NCBI GenBank assembly: GCA_028715905.1
Contig: JAQUQV010000022.1
Location: 1-40,156 of the forward strand
Reading direction: 5' to 3'
DNA: 40,156 nucleotides
DNA from: Kiritimatiellia bacterium
GTDB lineage: Bacteria > Verrucomicrobiota > Kiritimatiellia > JAAZAB01
The number at the start of each line of letters is the position of its first letter. Within the stretch, counting starts at the first letter, position 1. Both the position numbers and the translations under genes were made by a program. Shown piece after piece: positions 1 to 8,101 of the stretch. Under the pieces are notes generated by a model. The model was not told the origin of the DNA and searched no databases. It saw only the letters and a program-made list of their open reading frames with translations.

Positions 1-71
1 AATGGTCTTGTCCCGCCTTCCGGGCCTGCCCGTAGCGGGCAAAGCCTTCCAAATCTTGCTTCTGTTGCCCT

Positions 72-179
72 CTAAACCGCACTCCTCTCGCCTTTTATCA
101 CTCTCCGGCTTTCTTGACGCGGCCCTGTTAGTTCCTCCTGGTTGACTTTCAACGGTCCGGGCATCATTACATAATTCAT
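72..179 (-). pseudogene. 35-codon ORF, probable 5' remnant of a GH20-like gene
   Basis: A minus-strand ATG at 179 is preceded by a near-ideal ribosome binding site (GGGAGGA on the minus strand, 187-193, 7 nt spacing). It opens a 35-codon frame that ends in TAG at 72-74. The first residues, MNYVMMPGPL, closely resemble the start of the complete GH20 gene at 6541-8070 (MNYIMSPAPL), and the DNA of the first ~30 bases is also similar. After about 12 codons the similarity disappears and the frame soon stops. It sits 30 nt downstream of the large glycosidase-like gene, so it would be the last cistron of the LacI operon. I read it as the surviving start of a truncated paralogue. A genuine small peptide, or a frameshifted gene continuing beyond the window, is possible. 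Confidence 0.4.
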
Positions 180-209
180 TTTTTCGTCCTCCCTTTGATA
201 CAACAATAT

Positions 210-2408
210 TCATTGCTCTATTATCGTTACTTTCAACCGATGGAATGCGCAATTATCGCCCTCCGCCAGTTGAATCCTGAAATTATACAATCCCTCCTTG
301 TGAATTTTAATCTGAGCCGAAGGAACACTCCAACCATTTGAGCTTTTGTTATCAGAATCAATCGGCTCAACGGGAAAAACCGCTTCCACTTTGCCGTTAA
401 GCAGCAACTGCACTTTACATGCCGCCGCTGTAAAACACTTCAAAACCGCTTCAATCTCATATTTACCAGCGCAAAGAGGGACTTCTTTTTCCGCAAAACA
501 TCCGTTTCTTAATATTAAAATCCCTTCCCAGGGAACAGAAGTTTTATCCGCCTTAACCACAACCGGAAAGTCACTTCCCGCAATCAAATTGTATGAATGC
601 TCCGCCTGCCATTTTAAAAACTCCAGCGATTTGATACCTGCCTTGATTTTTTCAATAATCTTGGAGTTTCCATAATAATCTTTAAAAAGGTCTTCCAGCG
701 CACTTTTGGCTTTTTCCAGAATTTCCGCAATGTTTTCCGTATCCAGCCATTCCGCGGGCAGCCGTCTGACTTTGAATTTCAGGGTGTTATCCGCGTCAAG
801 GTAACGCATCCAGTTCAGATATATTTGGACGGCGGCCGGGTCAATTTTTCGATCTTCCCTGATAATATTCAGCAGGGCAAAATCTTCCAGCGTCATGTCC
901 GGGTTCCAGGCAAATTCTTCATAAGCGCGGAGCCGGTGTCTCCATTCCTCGTATTTCAAGCCCCTGATCTGGACGCCTGCGATGGCGTTGCGGCTGAGCG
1001 AGTTGATCGCTTTCCTCAGATACTCCTCAAGAATTTCCTCGTCAGCGCCCGTATGGCAAAGGAACCAGTCTTCGCGCGGCGCCGAACGCCGCAAATTCCA
1101 GAGTTCCGTATAACCCCAGCCGATCATGGTTATATCGCCGAATTCTCCGCGCCGTTTGGCGATCAATTCGGCGCCGGCGGCGCGATAAAACCAGAGCTTC
1201 ATGTCCGGCTTGATTTTCCGGGCCGTATCCGCCATGATTTTAAAATACTCATACCCCAGTTCCAATTCGCGTCCCTTGCATTTGGGGCACTGGCAATAAT
1301 GATCCATGTGTTCGCCCATTTCACAACCTATGCCGTCCAGCAAAGGATAACGGCTTACTATCTCGCGGATATATTCCTCCCAGAATTTTTTTGTGTCCGC
1401 ATTGGACAGGCAGACCCAGCGGATCATTCCGCCGTCCATTTTATCCGGATCAAAGCAGGGCGTTTTGACACATGGAATTATCACCTGATCCATCAGTTTG
1501 GTTTCCAAGTCAATTTGGTGCGACCGGCTTTCGGCGCAACTTTTATCCATTGCGTAGTCGCGGAACGGAACCTTGAAAAAGAGCCAGGTTTTTACGTGTT
1601 TTTTTTGCGCATAGGCCAGCATGTCCGGCATGTATTCGTTCCGCACGTTCGGATGCAATTCATTGACCAGTTCGGGATGGCGAGCGGACTTGAACCCGAT
1701 CCCGGCATCAAGCGTAAAAGACCAGTCCAATAGATGGTTCAGCTTGTGTCCGCTCATCCAGTCTATGAATTCTTTATAGCCGCCTTTAAATTCCTTTTCC
1801 CATTGCCCGGGATAAATATAGCACGGTCCGGAAAGAAAGGCGGCGATACTGCGATGTTTGAAAGCGGGCCGGTTCAATACCGGCAGAAACCGCGTGCCGA
1901 TCCCGAATATTTGCCATGTCCCGTTATCCTCGTAAATCCTGTTCTTGATTGTCTCAACGGCATAACTCAGCCCCTGTTCCGCGTTGGCGGTTATAATCAA
2001 CGCGCTTTTGCCATTGTATTGCGCGCCATAAACCAGGAATCCCTGCTCGCCCATATCGGAAGGAAACAATGTCAAGGCGCTCAAAACCGCCATTTTGTAT
2101 TTCTTTTCCTCCGCGCCGCTTATCAATATTTCATCGTTCCTCAGAATGTCCCTGATCAGCGCCGATTGATCCAGAAGACCGATAAGGATCGCGGGCATCT
2201 CCATTCCCGTATCATTCTCAACCACCGGTATTTCCGCGCCGCTTATTTCCCTGATAAAATCACCTAATTCCCGGACCTGGGCCGACAACTCCTGGTTCCC
2301 GGAGTTTTCATTAATCATGCAACAAAGCGCCTGGCGATCTTTTGCCAATTCAAATTGCATGCCTATGTTTTGCATGCCAGCAGGCCGATCGTTGTTTTTT
2401 TGGTTCAT
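210..2408 (-). CDS. large glycoside-hydrolase-like TIM-barrel protein
   Basis: The 732-residue product has the layout of GH20-like/DUF4838-type proteins. An N-terminal alpha/beta domain (about 15-170) resembles the non-catalytic N-domain of hexosaminidases and alpha-glucuronidases. A TIM barrel follows (about 180-500), then a helical region and a beta-rich C-terminal domain (about 620-732). Acidic residues that could be catalytic lie in DGIGCEMGEH (358-367), just before a CQCPKC motif (372-377) of the type seen in this group. No signal peptide is visible, so the protein is probably cytoplasmic and acts on imported oligosaccharides. Its ATG overlaps the stop of the preceding gene as ATGA, and an AAGGA element lies upstream, so translation is probably coupled. 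Substrate cannot be told from sequence. The general glycosidase-like call is fairly safe; the exact family is not. Confidence 0.65.
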   Translation of the reverse strand: MNQKNNDRPAGMQNIGMQFELAKDRQALCCMINENSGNQELSAQVRELGDFIREISGAEIPVVENDTGMEMPAILIGLLDQSALIRDILRNDEILISGAEEKKYKMAVLSALTLFPSDMGEQGFLVYGAQYNGKSALIITANAEQGLSYAVETIKNRIYEDNGTWQIFGIGTRFLPVLNRPAFKHRSIAAFLSGPCYIYPGQWEKEFKGGYKEFIDWMSGHKLNHLLDWSFTLDAGIGFKSARHPELVNELHPNVRNEYMPDMLAYAQKKHVKTWLFFKVPFRDYAMDKSCAESRSHQIDLETKLMDQVIIPCVKTPCFDPDKMDGGMIRWVCLSNADTKKFWEEYIREIVSRYPLLDGIGCEMGEHMDHYCQCPKCKGRELELGYEYFKIMADTARKIKPDMKLWFYRAAGAELIAKRRGEFGDITMIGWGYTELWNLRRSAPREDWFLCHTGADEEILEEYLRKAINSLSRNAIAGVQIRGLKYEEWRHRLRAYEEFAWNPDMTLEDFALLNIIREDRKIDPAAVQIYLNWMRYLDADNTLKFKVRRLPAEWLDTENIAEILEKAKSALEDLFKDYYGNSKIIEKIKAGIKSLEFLKWQAEHSYNLIAGSDFPVVVKADKTSVPWEGILILRNGCFAEKEVPLCAGKYEIEAVLKCFTAAACKVQLLLNGKVEAVFPVEPIDSDNKSSNGWSVPSAQIKIHKEGLYNFRIQLAEGDNCAFHRLKVTIIEQ

Positions 2409-3529
2409 GTTTGTTCTTTCCTTATGAATCCCGTGCCGCCGTCCCAGACTTCCAGCAGGTTCGCGCCCAGGCGCCAGGCCGGGCGCGTTTCCGGATAAAG
2501 ATGGTTCATGATCATGGCAATGGTCAGCAAGCGGCTGTAAGTCGCCCAGAGACTGCTTTTGCCCGCCGCCACCGCCGTGGTTTTGGTTCCGAAATAATAT
2601 GTTTCATTCCGCCGGTGGCACGCGAATCCGCCGTCGATATTTTTGCAAACCATGATGCCTTGCAGACACTTTTGAAATGCGGTTTTGACCGCCTGTTCAT
2701 GACGCCTGTCCATGAGAGAAAGATTGGATAAAATCATAATTGCGTCGTAATCCAGACAGTCCTCTCCGCCCTGGCCGGTTTCATATCCGAACAGTCCGTC
2801 CGCCTGTTGGAGACTGATTGTCGTGCGAATGGCTTCGCCAATACGCAAGACGGGGCGTTTCATGAGGATATAAACCGGATAAAGGTGCATGGCGCCGGCC
2901 ATGGCGTTGCGCGTTTCGCTTAAGCCCCCGTCATGAAAGCCCGTCTTCGGGTTAATATGTTCATCGCAGAAATCCAGAAGCTCGCGCACGGCCCGCCAGG
3001 CTTCCTCGTTTTTTTGATGCAAGCCGGCATTCATCAGATAAGTTGCCGCGTCCATCATCATGTTGCTGGAATACCAGTAATCGGCCAGGTTAAGGCCTTC
3101 GCACCATTTGCGCATTTTGCCTTGACCAAGCCAATGACGGATGAAATGAAATTGATGGCGCGGTCTTGCGCCCAAAGCATTGAGAGCAAAGAGCGCGTGG
3201 CGCGTCCGGTGCAGCAGTGCCCGGTCTTTCCTATATCCCGGACAAAGATTTTTTTCAGAAATGTCCTCGTCCTCAAACCAGCCGTCCTGGCGCTGGAAGC
3301 TGTTTATATGACCGGCCCATTCCCGTTTGTCGTCCGCGGTTAATGCGTCAAAATAACCGATAAAGCATCCCAGCATCGCGGCCAGCGAAGAGGCAATGAG
3401 TGAGTCGCCGTTATCCTCGCAAAACCTGAAACGCCATGGCGCGGCGCCCCGCATGGCCTGCAGAAATTTTACGGCGGCTTCTTTTAACGTTTTGGCTTTA
3501 CCTTGGCTTGATTGTTCCTCTTTTTTCAT
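2405..3529 (-). CDS. alpha/alpha-toroid protein of unknown function
   Basis: The 374-residue protein is rich in helices and in short repeated elements around motifs such as QRQDGWFED, ADYWYSSNMMMDAA, NPKTGFHDGG, QQADGLFGYE and IDGGFACH. Such QxxDGxF/W turns are typical of (alpha/alpha)6 barrels, found in terpenoid-cyclase/prenyltransferase-like folds, unsaturated glycosyl hydrolases and polysaccharide-lyase toroids. No signal peptide is seen. It lies between lacI (21 nt gap) and the glycosidase-like gene (ATGA overlap), which suggests a role in the same carbohydrate pathway, but no catalytic residues can be assigned. It may be an enzyme on a glycan intermediate or a non-catalytic toroid. Confidence 0.55.
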   Translation of the reverse strand: MKKEEQSSQGKAKTLKEAAVKFLQAMRGAAPWRFRFCEDNGDSLIASSLAAMLGCFIGYFDALTADDKREWAGHINSFQRQDGWFEDEDISEKNLCPGYRKDRALLHRTRHALFALNALGARPRHQFHFIRHWLGQGKMRKWCEGLNLADYWYSSNMMMDAATYLMNAGLHQKNEEAWRAVRELLDFCDEHINPKTGFHDGGLSETRNAMAGAMHLYPVYILMKRPVLRIGEAIRTTISLQQADGLFGYETGQGGEDCLDYDAIMILSNLSLMDRRHEQAVKTAFQKCLQGIMVCKNIDGGFACHRRNETYYFGTKTTAVAAGKSSLWATYSRLLTIAMIMNHLYPETRPAWRLGANLLEVWDGGTGFIRKEQT

Positions 3530-3550
3530 TCTGTTCCCTGTAATCGGCTT

Positions 3551-4612
3551 TCACTGGCGGCATGGTTGCGGCCGCCGGACGCCTTGTTTGGGCTGACTTG
3601 AGAAATCGCGCGGACGAGCGGAGGATTTCCTGACAATCAATTGAGGCGTTATCACAATATGCCGCGCCGCGGCCTCCTTGTTTTGAATTCTATGTGCGAG
3701 CGTCTTCACCAGAGCCGCGGCCACTTTTTCCTTGGGATGCGCAACGGTTGTAAGGGGCGATTCAAGGTAGGGCGCAAAGCTGATATCGTCAAAGCCGACC
3801 AGGGAAATATCGTCCGGAATCTTTAACCCCGCTTGCCGGACGGCGGAAAACGCGCCCATGGCAAGCAGATCGCATTGCAGAAAAATAGCGCTCGGCCTAT
3901 CTTTCATCGCCAGAATTTCCTTCGTTACCTTGCGTCCGTCGTCAAGGTTTGTGCCACACGGCCTGACGAGCGTCTCGTCAAAGGCAATCCCCATTTCAGC
4001 CAATGCTTTCCGATATCCCTTGAGCCGGCCCAGTTTTCGCCCCGCGGCAAGCATCGTTGTTACGCAGGCGATCCGGGTATGCCCCAGGGCCAGCAGATGT
4101 TTTACGGCGTCGTATCCTCCCTGCTCCATATCCACCGCAACCGAATCAACTCCGGCCAGCCATTCAATTTCATCCCGGATGACGATCGGCAAGCGCGATG
4201 CGGCCAGGGATGCGTATGAGTCTCTGTTAACATCGGGATAAGCCGGAACCAAAATCAAGCCGTCAAACTGCTGTTCATATATTTTTTCCAGAAAGCGCCG
4301 TTCCCGCAACGGGTCCTCTTCAATAAAACAGGCGAAAGTATCATACCCGCTTGCAAAGGCCGCTTTTTCAATCAAGGCGCTGGTTTCAACATAGATCGGG
4401 TTGGCGCTGCTCGGCAGAATAACGCCTATGGCGTTTGTTCTTTTCTGAACCAGACTTCGGGCTATCCGGCTGGGCTTGTAATTCAACCGAGCCGCGACGG
4501 CCTGAACACGCAGTCTGGTCGCCTCGTTGAGTTTTGAGCTGTTTCTCATTGCGAGCGAAACCGTGGAAGTGGAGACCCCTGCAATTCTGGCTATATCGAA
4601 AATGTTTGCCAT
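3551..4612 (-). CDS. LacI-family transcriptional regulator
   Basis: The 353-residue protein has the standard LacI/GalR layout. The N-terminal helix-turn-helix (about 2-25: IFDIARIAGVSTSTVSLAMR) and hinge helix (YKPSRIARSLVQKRT, about 46-60) are followed by a periplasmic-binding-protein-like effector domain starting at NAIGVILPSS and containing SLVGFDDISFAPY. The C-terminal 20 residues (RPRDFSSQPKQGVRRPQPCR) form a basic tail. It is the first gene of an operon with the toroid and glycosidase-like genes, so it probably represses them and itself in response to a sugar. A perfect palindrome 53-72 bp upstream of its ATG is the likely operator. There is no clear Shine-Dalgarno sequence before the ATG. 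The effector sugar is unknown. Confidence 0.9.
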   Translation of the reverse strand: MANIFDIARIAGVSTSTVSLAMRNSSKLNEATRLRVQAVAARLNYKPSRIARSLVQKRTNAIGVILPSSANPIYVETSALIEKAAFASGYDTFACFIEEDPLRERRFLEKIYEQQFDGLILVPAYPDVNRDSYASLAASRLPIVIRDEIEWLAGVDSVAVDMEQGGYDAVKHLLALGHTRIACVTTMLAAGRKLGRLKGYRKALAEMGIAFDETLVRPCGTNLDDGRKVTKEILAMKDRPSAIFLQCDLLAMGAFSAVRQAGLKIPDDISLVGFDDISFAPYLESPLTTVAHPKEKVAAALVKTLAHRIQNKEAAARHIVITPQLIVRKSSARPRDFSSQPKQGVRRPQPCRQ

Positions 4613-4651
4613 AATAACGTTATAATGACAATGCGATATGTTTTTGTTTCG

Positions 4652-4666
4652 CTGGAAAATTTCCAG
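4652..4666. repeat. 15-bp inverted repeat next to the LacI operator
   Basis: CTGGAAA-A-TTTCCAG is a perfect inverted repeat with a single central base. It overlaps the 20-bp palindrome at 4665-4684 by two bases. It may be a second regulator site or part of a composite operator. No function is shown. Confidence 0.45.
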
Positions 4667-4684
4667 TTTAGAACGTTCTAAACT
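4665..4684. promoter_or_regulatory. putative LacI-family operator, perfect 20-bp palindrome
   Basis: AGTTTAGAACGTTCTAAACT is a perfect palindrome with the central CG step typical of LacI/GalR operators. It lies between the lacI start and the rest of the upstream spacer, where an autoregulatory site would be expected. The assignment to the adjacent LacI protein rests on proximity and symmetry. No second copy was noticed in the window. Confidence 0.7.
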
Positions 4685-4744
4685 CTTGCAGAAGACATGA
4701 AATCATATTTTCATGACCAAGTCAAGCATCATGTAATTTAATGC

Positions 4745-5178
4745 TAGGAATTTCAAACTTGCCGCAAAAGAGCGCAAAATCGCGGGTAGGAGCCGAACCC
4801 CTGTTCGGCGATGCATCTGGTGTTTGGAATCGCCGCATGGGGATGCGGCTCCTACGTCTATCAAATACAGTTGCCCCGCTTTGCGGGCCTAATTGAAGGC
4901 ATAGGAATTTCAAAGATATATGTTCGTCCGAAAATCCCGTAGGGGCGTCGCTTGACGACGCCCGCCGGAAGGGCTTCGCAAGCGAAGCCCCTACGTCGAA
5001 CGGGATAATAGTTGCCCCCGATGCGCTTCGCGATCGGGGACCTAATTCAACGTATAGGAATTTCAATGTTGTCTATTTTTTGTAGGGGCTTCGCTCGTCG
5101 AAGCCCTCTGAAGGGGCGCGACAAGCACGCCCCCTACATGCGAAAAATAACAGTTGCCGCCTTTTGGCGGCCTAATTG
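4745..5178. repeat. three tandem intergenic hairpin cassettes
   Basis: The spacer between lacI (from 4613) and the E2 gene (ends at 5201) holds no credible gene. It has three head-to-tail units starting with TAGGAATTTCAA at 4745, 4902 and 5055. Each unit continues with a segment bounded by GTAGGRGC and its complement GCYCCTAC (about 4786-4854, 4939-4994, 5082-5136). Each then has AGTTGCC followed by a GC hairpin and CCTAATT (ending near 4894, 5047 and 5177). The hairpin stems differ in sequence while pairing is kept, which suggests selection for structure or mobile repeat elements. A 114-codon frame through this block (4722-5066, minus) only reads the repeats. Confidence 0.75.
5143..5171 (-). 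terminator. probable terminator of the E1-GH20-E2 operon
   Basis: On the minus strand a GCCGCC-AAAA-GGCGGC hairpin (5156-5171) is followed, after CAACTG, by TTATTTTT (5143-5150). It lies about 30 nt beyond the E2 stop codon. The U-tract is displaced from the stem, so termination may be weak. The hairpin also belongs to the last unit of the tandem cassette array. Confidence 0.5.
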
Positions 5179-5200
5179 ATGCGCACACGTATGCGCAAAA

Positions 5201-6538
5201 TTAAGGTATCATATTTGTCCATGTTTGCGTGTTCTCAAGCAGGTCCTTGATGCGGTTGATGAATCGGGCGGCCAGCGCGCCGTCCGCCAGGCGATGGTCG
5301 GAGGAAAGAGTTATCTTCATCATGGAGCGGATTTTTATTTCGTTTTTGACCGCCACCGGCGCGGGAATCACGCTGGAAACCGCCAGAATGGCGCTCTCGC
5401 CCGGGTTGATGATGGCGGTGAAATTTTCCACGTTCAGCATGCCCATGTTGGAAACGGTAAAAGTGCCGCCCGTCATTTCGTCGGGCTTCAGTTTTCCGTC
5501 CCTGGCTTTTGCCGCGAGGGCCATAACCCGTTCGTGCAGTTCGGTTAAAGAAATGGTATCGGCGTTGCGGATGACCGGCACTACCAGCCCCTCTTTTATG
5601 TCAACCGCCAGGCCCAGATGAACCCGTGAATGCCGGCGGATCATTCTGGCGTTTTTTTCGTCAATGGCGCTGTTCACCGCCGGGAATTCCCGCAGCGCTG
5701 CGGCGCAGGCCTTCAGGATGAAATCCGTGACCGAGTAAGATTTGTTTTCCTTCCTCAGTGTTTTTCTGAATTCCAGCAGAGCGGTCATGTCCACGGAAAC
5801 GGTAACGTAAAAATGGGGCGCGGAGGAAAAACTTCCGGCGAGCCGCTGGGCGATGATCTGGCGCATTCTGCTCATTTCCTGCGGTTTTTCGGCCGCCGCT
5901 CTCTGAATGTCTTCAACCGTAATCCGGCCGGGTTCGTCGGATTCCATGCCGAGCACGTCAATGTTTTCCTTGACGGCCAGGGCTTTGGCGGCGGGCGTGA
6001 TTTTTAATTCATCATATTTTTTGGCGGCCAGATAGTTGCGGACGTCTTTTTCAATAACGCGTCCGCCGGGGCCGGTGCCGTTGATCGGTTCATAACTGAC
6101 GGCGCTTTCTTTTGCCAGGCGTTTGGCGCGCGGGGAGACGGCCTTGGCGGGCGCGAGAGCAGGGACAGGTTGCGGAGCGACGGAGGCTGGCGCGGCGTAT
6201 TGGTGTATCGGAGTATCGGGGTGAGGAGTGGAAGCTGGGGTTGGCTTTGCTTCTTTACTTGGCTCCGGGGCGGGGGCGGGAACATCAGGAAGAGCCTCGC
6301 CGGGCTGGCCGATGAACGCCACGGGCGCCATGACCGGCACGGCCTCGCCTTCTTTCGCCAGAATTTTAAGGAGGGTGCCTTCGGCAAAACTTTCAACCTC
6401 CAGCACGGCCTTGTCGGTTTCAATTTCAAACAGGATGTCGCCCTTTTTCACCGGGTCGCCGGAGCGTTTGTGCCATTTAAGGATGGTTGATTCCTCGGCC
6501 GTCTGGCCGAGTTTCGGCATTATGACGGTATGGGCCAT
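5201..6538 (-). CDS. pdhC: dihydrolipoamide acyltransferase (E2) of a 2-oxoacid dehydrogenase, probably pyruvate
   Basis: The 445-residue protein carries one N-terminal lipoyl domain (1-78, lipoylated Lys43 in ETDKA). A Pro/Ala-rich linker (about 85-133) follows, then a peripheral-subunit-binding domain (134-170). A second, similar short segment (180-216) looks like another such domain. The C-terminal catalytic domain has the DHRLADG motif with active-site His415 and Asp419. It transfers the acyl group from E1 to CoA. The start is fixed by GGAGGA eight bases before the ATG. Only 2 nt separate it from the upstream GH20 stop, and the fused E1 gene lies before that, so all three are probably co-transcribed. 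E3 is not in the window. Pyruvate is the most likely substrate; a branched-chain or acetoin enzyme cannot be excluded. Confidence 0.88.
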   Translation of the reverse strand: MAHTVIMPKLGQTAEESTILKWHKRSGDPVKKGDILFEIETDKAVLEVESFAEGTLLKILAKEGEAVPVMAPVAFIGQPGEALPDVPAPAPEPSKEAKPTPASTPHPDTPIHQYAAPASVAPQPVPALAPAKAVSPRAKRLAKESAVSYEPINGTGPGGRVIEKDVRNYLAAKKYDELKITPAAKALAVKENIDVLGMESDEPGRITVEDIQRAAAEKPQEMSRMRQIIAQRLAGSFSSAPHFYVTVSVDMTALLEFRKTLRKENKSYSVTDFILKACAAALREFPAVNSAIDEKNARMIRRHSRVHLGLAVDIKEGLVVPVIRNADTISLTELHERVMALAAKARDGKLKPDEMTGGTFTVSNMGMLNVENFTAIINPGESAILAVSSVIPAPVAVKNEIKIRSMMKITLSSDHRLADGALAARFINRIKDLLENTQTWTNMIP

Positions 6539-6540
6539 GT

Positions 6541-8070
6541 TTAAATCCTCCGCCGCGGGGTGTCTTCGCCTTCGCCCGCCCAGGAAGCCTGGCCGGCATA
6601 CATGATGCTGGCGGCATAGGCTTCAAAAGGCATGGAATACCAGGTGGTGGCGATCAAGCCCATGGCGCCGGATTCCTTCGCGCGCCGGGCAAAGGAAAAC
6701 AGATTGTCGGCATATCTCGGAAAATCCGGCAAACCGCGCCAGGAACTGTGGTTCGCGGAAGCGGCCCCGGCGCAGATCACCTTGAATCCATGGTCGCGGT
6801 AATACTCCAGGTATGGGAAGGCCCGGACTCTTTTCGGGAATCCGGCGCCGAGGTATTTGCGGAATCTTTTTAAAAACCGGCTTGAAAGTTCATGCGCCAT
6901 ATCCAGCGGCCGCCCGAAATGGTCCAGCATCCGGCGCTCAACCGGGTCCAATTCCTGCAGCCACGCGCGCTGCCAGCGCCGGTCCATCACCTGTCCGAAA
7001 CCGTCCGGCCGGGCCACAAACATGGCGCTCGGGTGTTTGGTCGTCCAGTATTCCCAATACATCAGAGGAATCGCGCGCGGCAATTGGTCAAGCACTTCAA
7101 TGTGCCGGCAGACCATGTCGTCCCAGATTATGGGCGTCAGACCGCGGGAAAAAATATGATTCGCGGCCTGGCGGATAAAATCCAGATACAGTTTGCCGAT
7201 GCCTTCCTTTTTTGCCGTTTCGGCGCAGGCCGGGCAAACACCCAGGCGTCTTGCCTCGTCCCCGCCGATATGGAAATAGTCGCCTGCGCCGTGCAGATCC
7301 AGAACTTCGTCCGCCATTTCTTTGAACAGCGCGATGGATTTGGGATTGAGCGGGCACCATTGATCGCGGTGCCTTTCCTCTTCCCGGAGGCCGGAGTAAG
7401 CCGCGTGCCGCAGGATAAATTCAACGTGTCCCAGCGACTGGTGGAGGGGAATAACATTTAACCCGAGGCGCCGGGCGCGGGTTATGAGTTCGCGGACCTG
7501 TTTTCTGGAAAAGGCGTCCGGCGCCGAGACGATTTTATGTCCGGCGTAGGGAAACCGGTTTGCATACTCAAAAATGACGGTGTTCAGATTCCAGGCCGCC
7601 ATGGTGTCCAGCAGGGCGAGATGTTCGGCAAAGGTCAAGTGGCGCAGGGCGGGAAAATAAAAGTGCATGCCGCGCATTGGCAGGAACGGGGCGTCGCTGA
7701 TGGTCTGGCATGACAATACGCCCGGATCAACCTCCGGTTCTTTGGCGTCCCATCTGCAGCAGAAATCGGAGCGGGCTTCCCGGAGCAGTTGTTCCAGACG
7801 GCGGACGCCGTATCGCGCGCCGTCCGGATCAGACGCGTAAATTTTAACGCCGCCGCGGCTGATATCCAGCTTGTAGGCGCCGGCCTGCAGTTTTTTCCGG
7901 ATGACGCTCAGTTTTATCTTGCCGCTTTTTTTCCGGTTGAAAATGGAAAGCCGTTTGGCGGCGTCCGCCGGCAGGGCGATTTCAGATTCCAGTTTTCCAA
8001 TCTCCGCGATCCGGATGACGCCGCTGCGCGGGACGCGGCTCAATGGCGCGGGACTCATGATGTAATTCAT
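6541..8070 (-). CDS. GH20-type beta-N-acetylhexosaminidase-like protein
   Basis: The frame is open from 8232, but the likely start is the ATG at 8070 (MNYIMSPAPL), preceded by AAGGAAAG and clear of the upstream E1 gene. This gives 509 residues. An N-terminal GH20b-like domain (about 15-125) precedes a TIM barrel with the family signature HIGGDE (267-272), whose Asp271-Glu272 pair stabilises the oxazolinium intermediate and acts as acid/base in GH20 enzymes. WCPLNP (238-243) and several barrel tryptophans also fit. No signal peptide is seen, so it may cleave GlcNAc- or GalNAc-containing oligosaccharides in the cytoplasm. The odd point is its place: 31 nt after the fused E1 and 2 nt before E2 of a 2-oxoacid dehydrogenase complex. 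Confidence 0.78.
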   Translation of the reverse strand: MNYIMSPAPLSRVPRSGVIRIAEIGKLESEIALPADAAKRLSIFNRKKSGKIKLSVIRKKLQAGAYKLDISRGGVKIYASDPDGARYGVRRLEQLLREARSDFCCRWDAKEPEVDPGVLSCQTISDAPFLPMRGMHFYFPALRHLTFAEHLALLDTMAAWNLNTVIFEYANRFPYAGHKIVSAPDAFSRKQVRELITRARRLGLNVIPLHQSLGHVEFILRHAAYSGLREEERHRDQWCPLNPKSIALFKEMADEVLDLHGAGDYFHIGGDEARRLGVCPACAETAKKEGIGKLYLDFIRQAANHIFSRGLTPIIWDDMVCRHIEVLDQLPRAIPLMYWEYWTTKHPSAMFVARPDGFGQVMDRRWQRAWLQELDPVERRMLDHFGRPLDMAHELSSRFLKRFRKYLGAGFPKRVRAFPYLEYYRDHGFKVICAGAASANHSSWRGLPDFPRYADNLFSFARRAKESGAMGLIATTWYSMPFEAYAASIMYAGQASWAGEGEDTPRRRI

Positions 8071-8101
8071 ATGCTTTCCTTGTTCAGTCAAAATATGCCG
8101 G

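Noticed and set aside
4722-5066. 114-codon minus-strand frame in the lacI-E2 spacer
   Set aside because: It reads straight through the tandem hairpin cassettes, its internal similarity is the DNA repeat itself, and it has no ribosome binding site.
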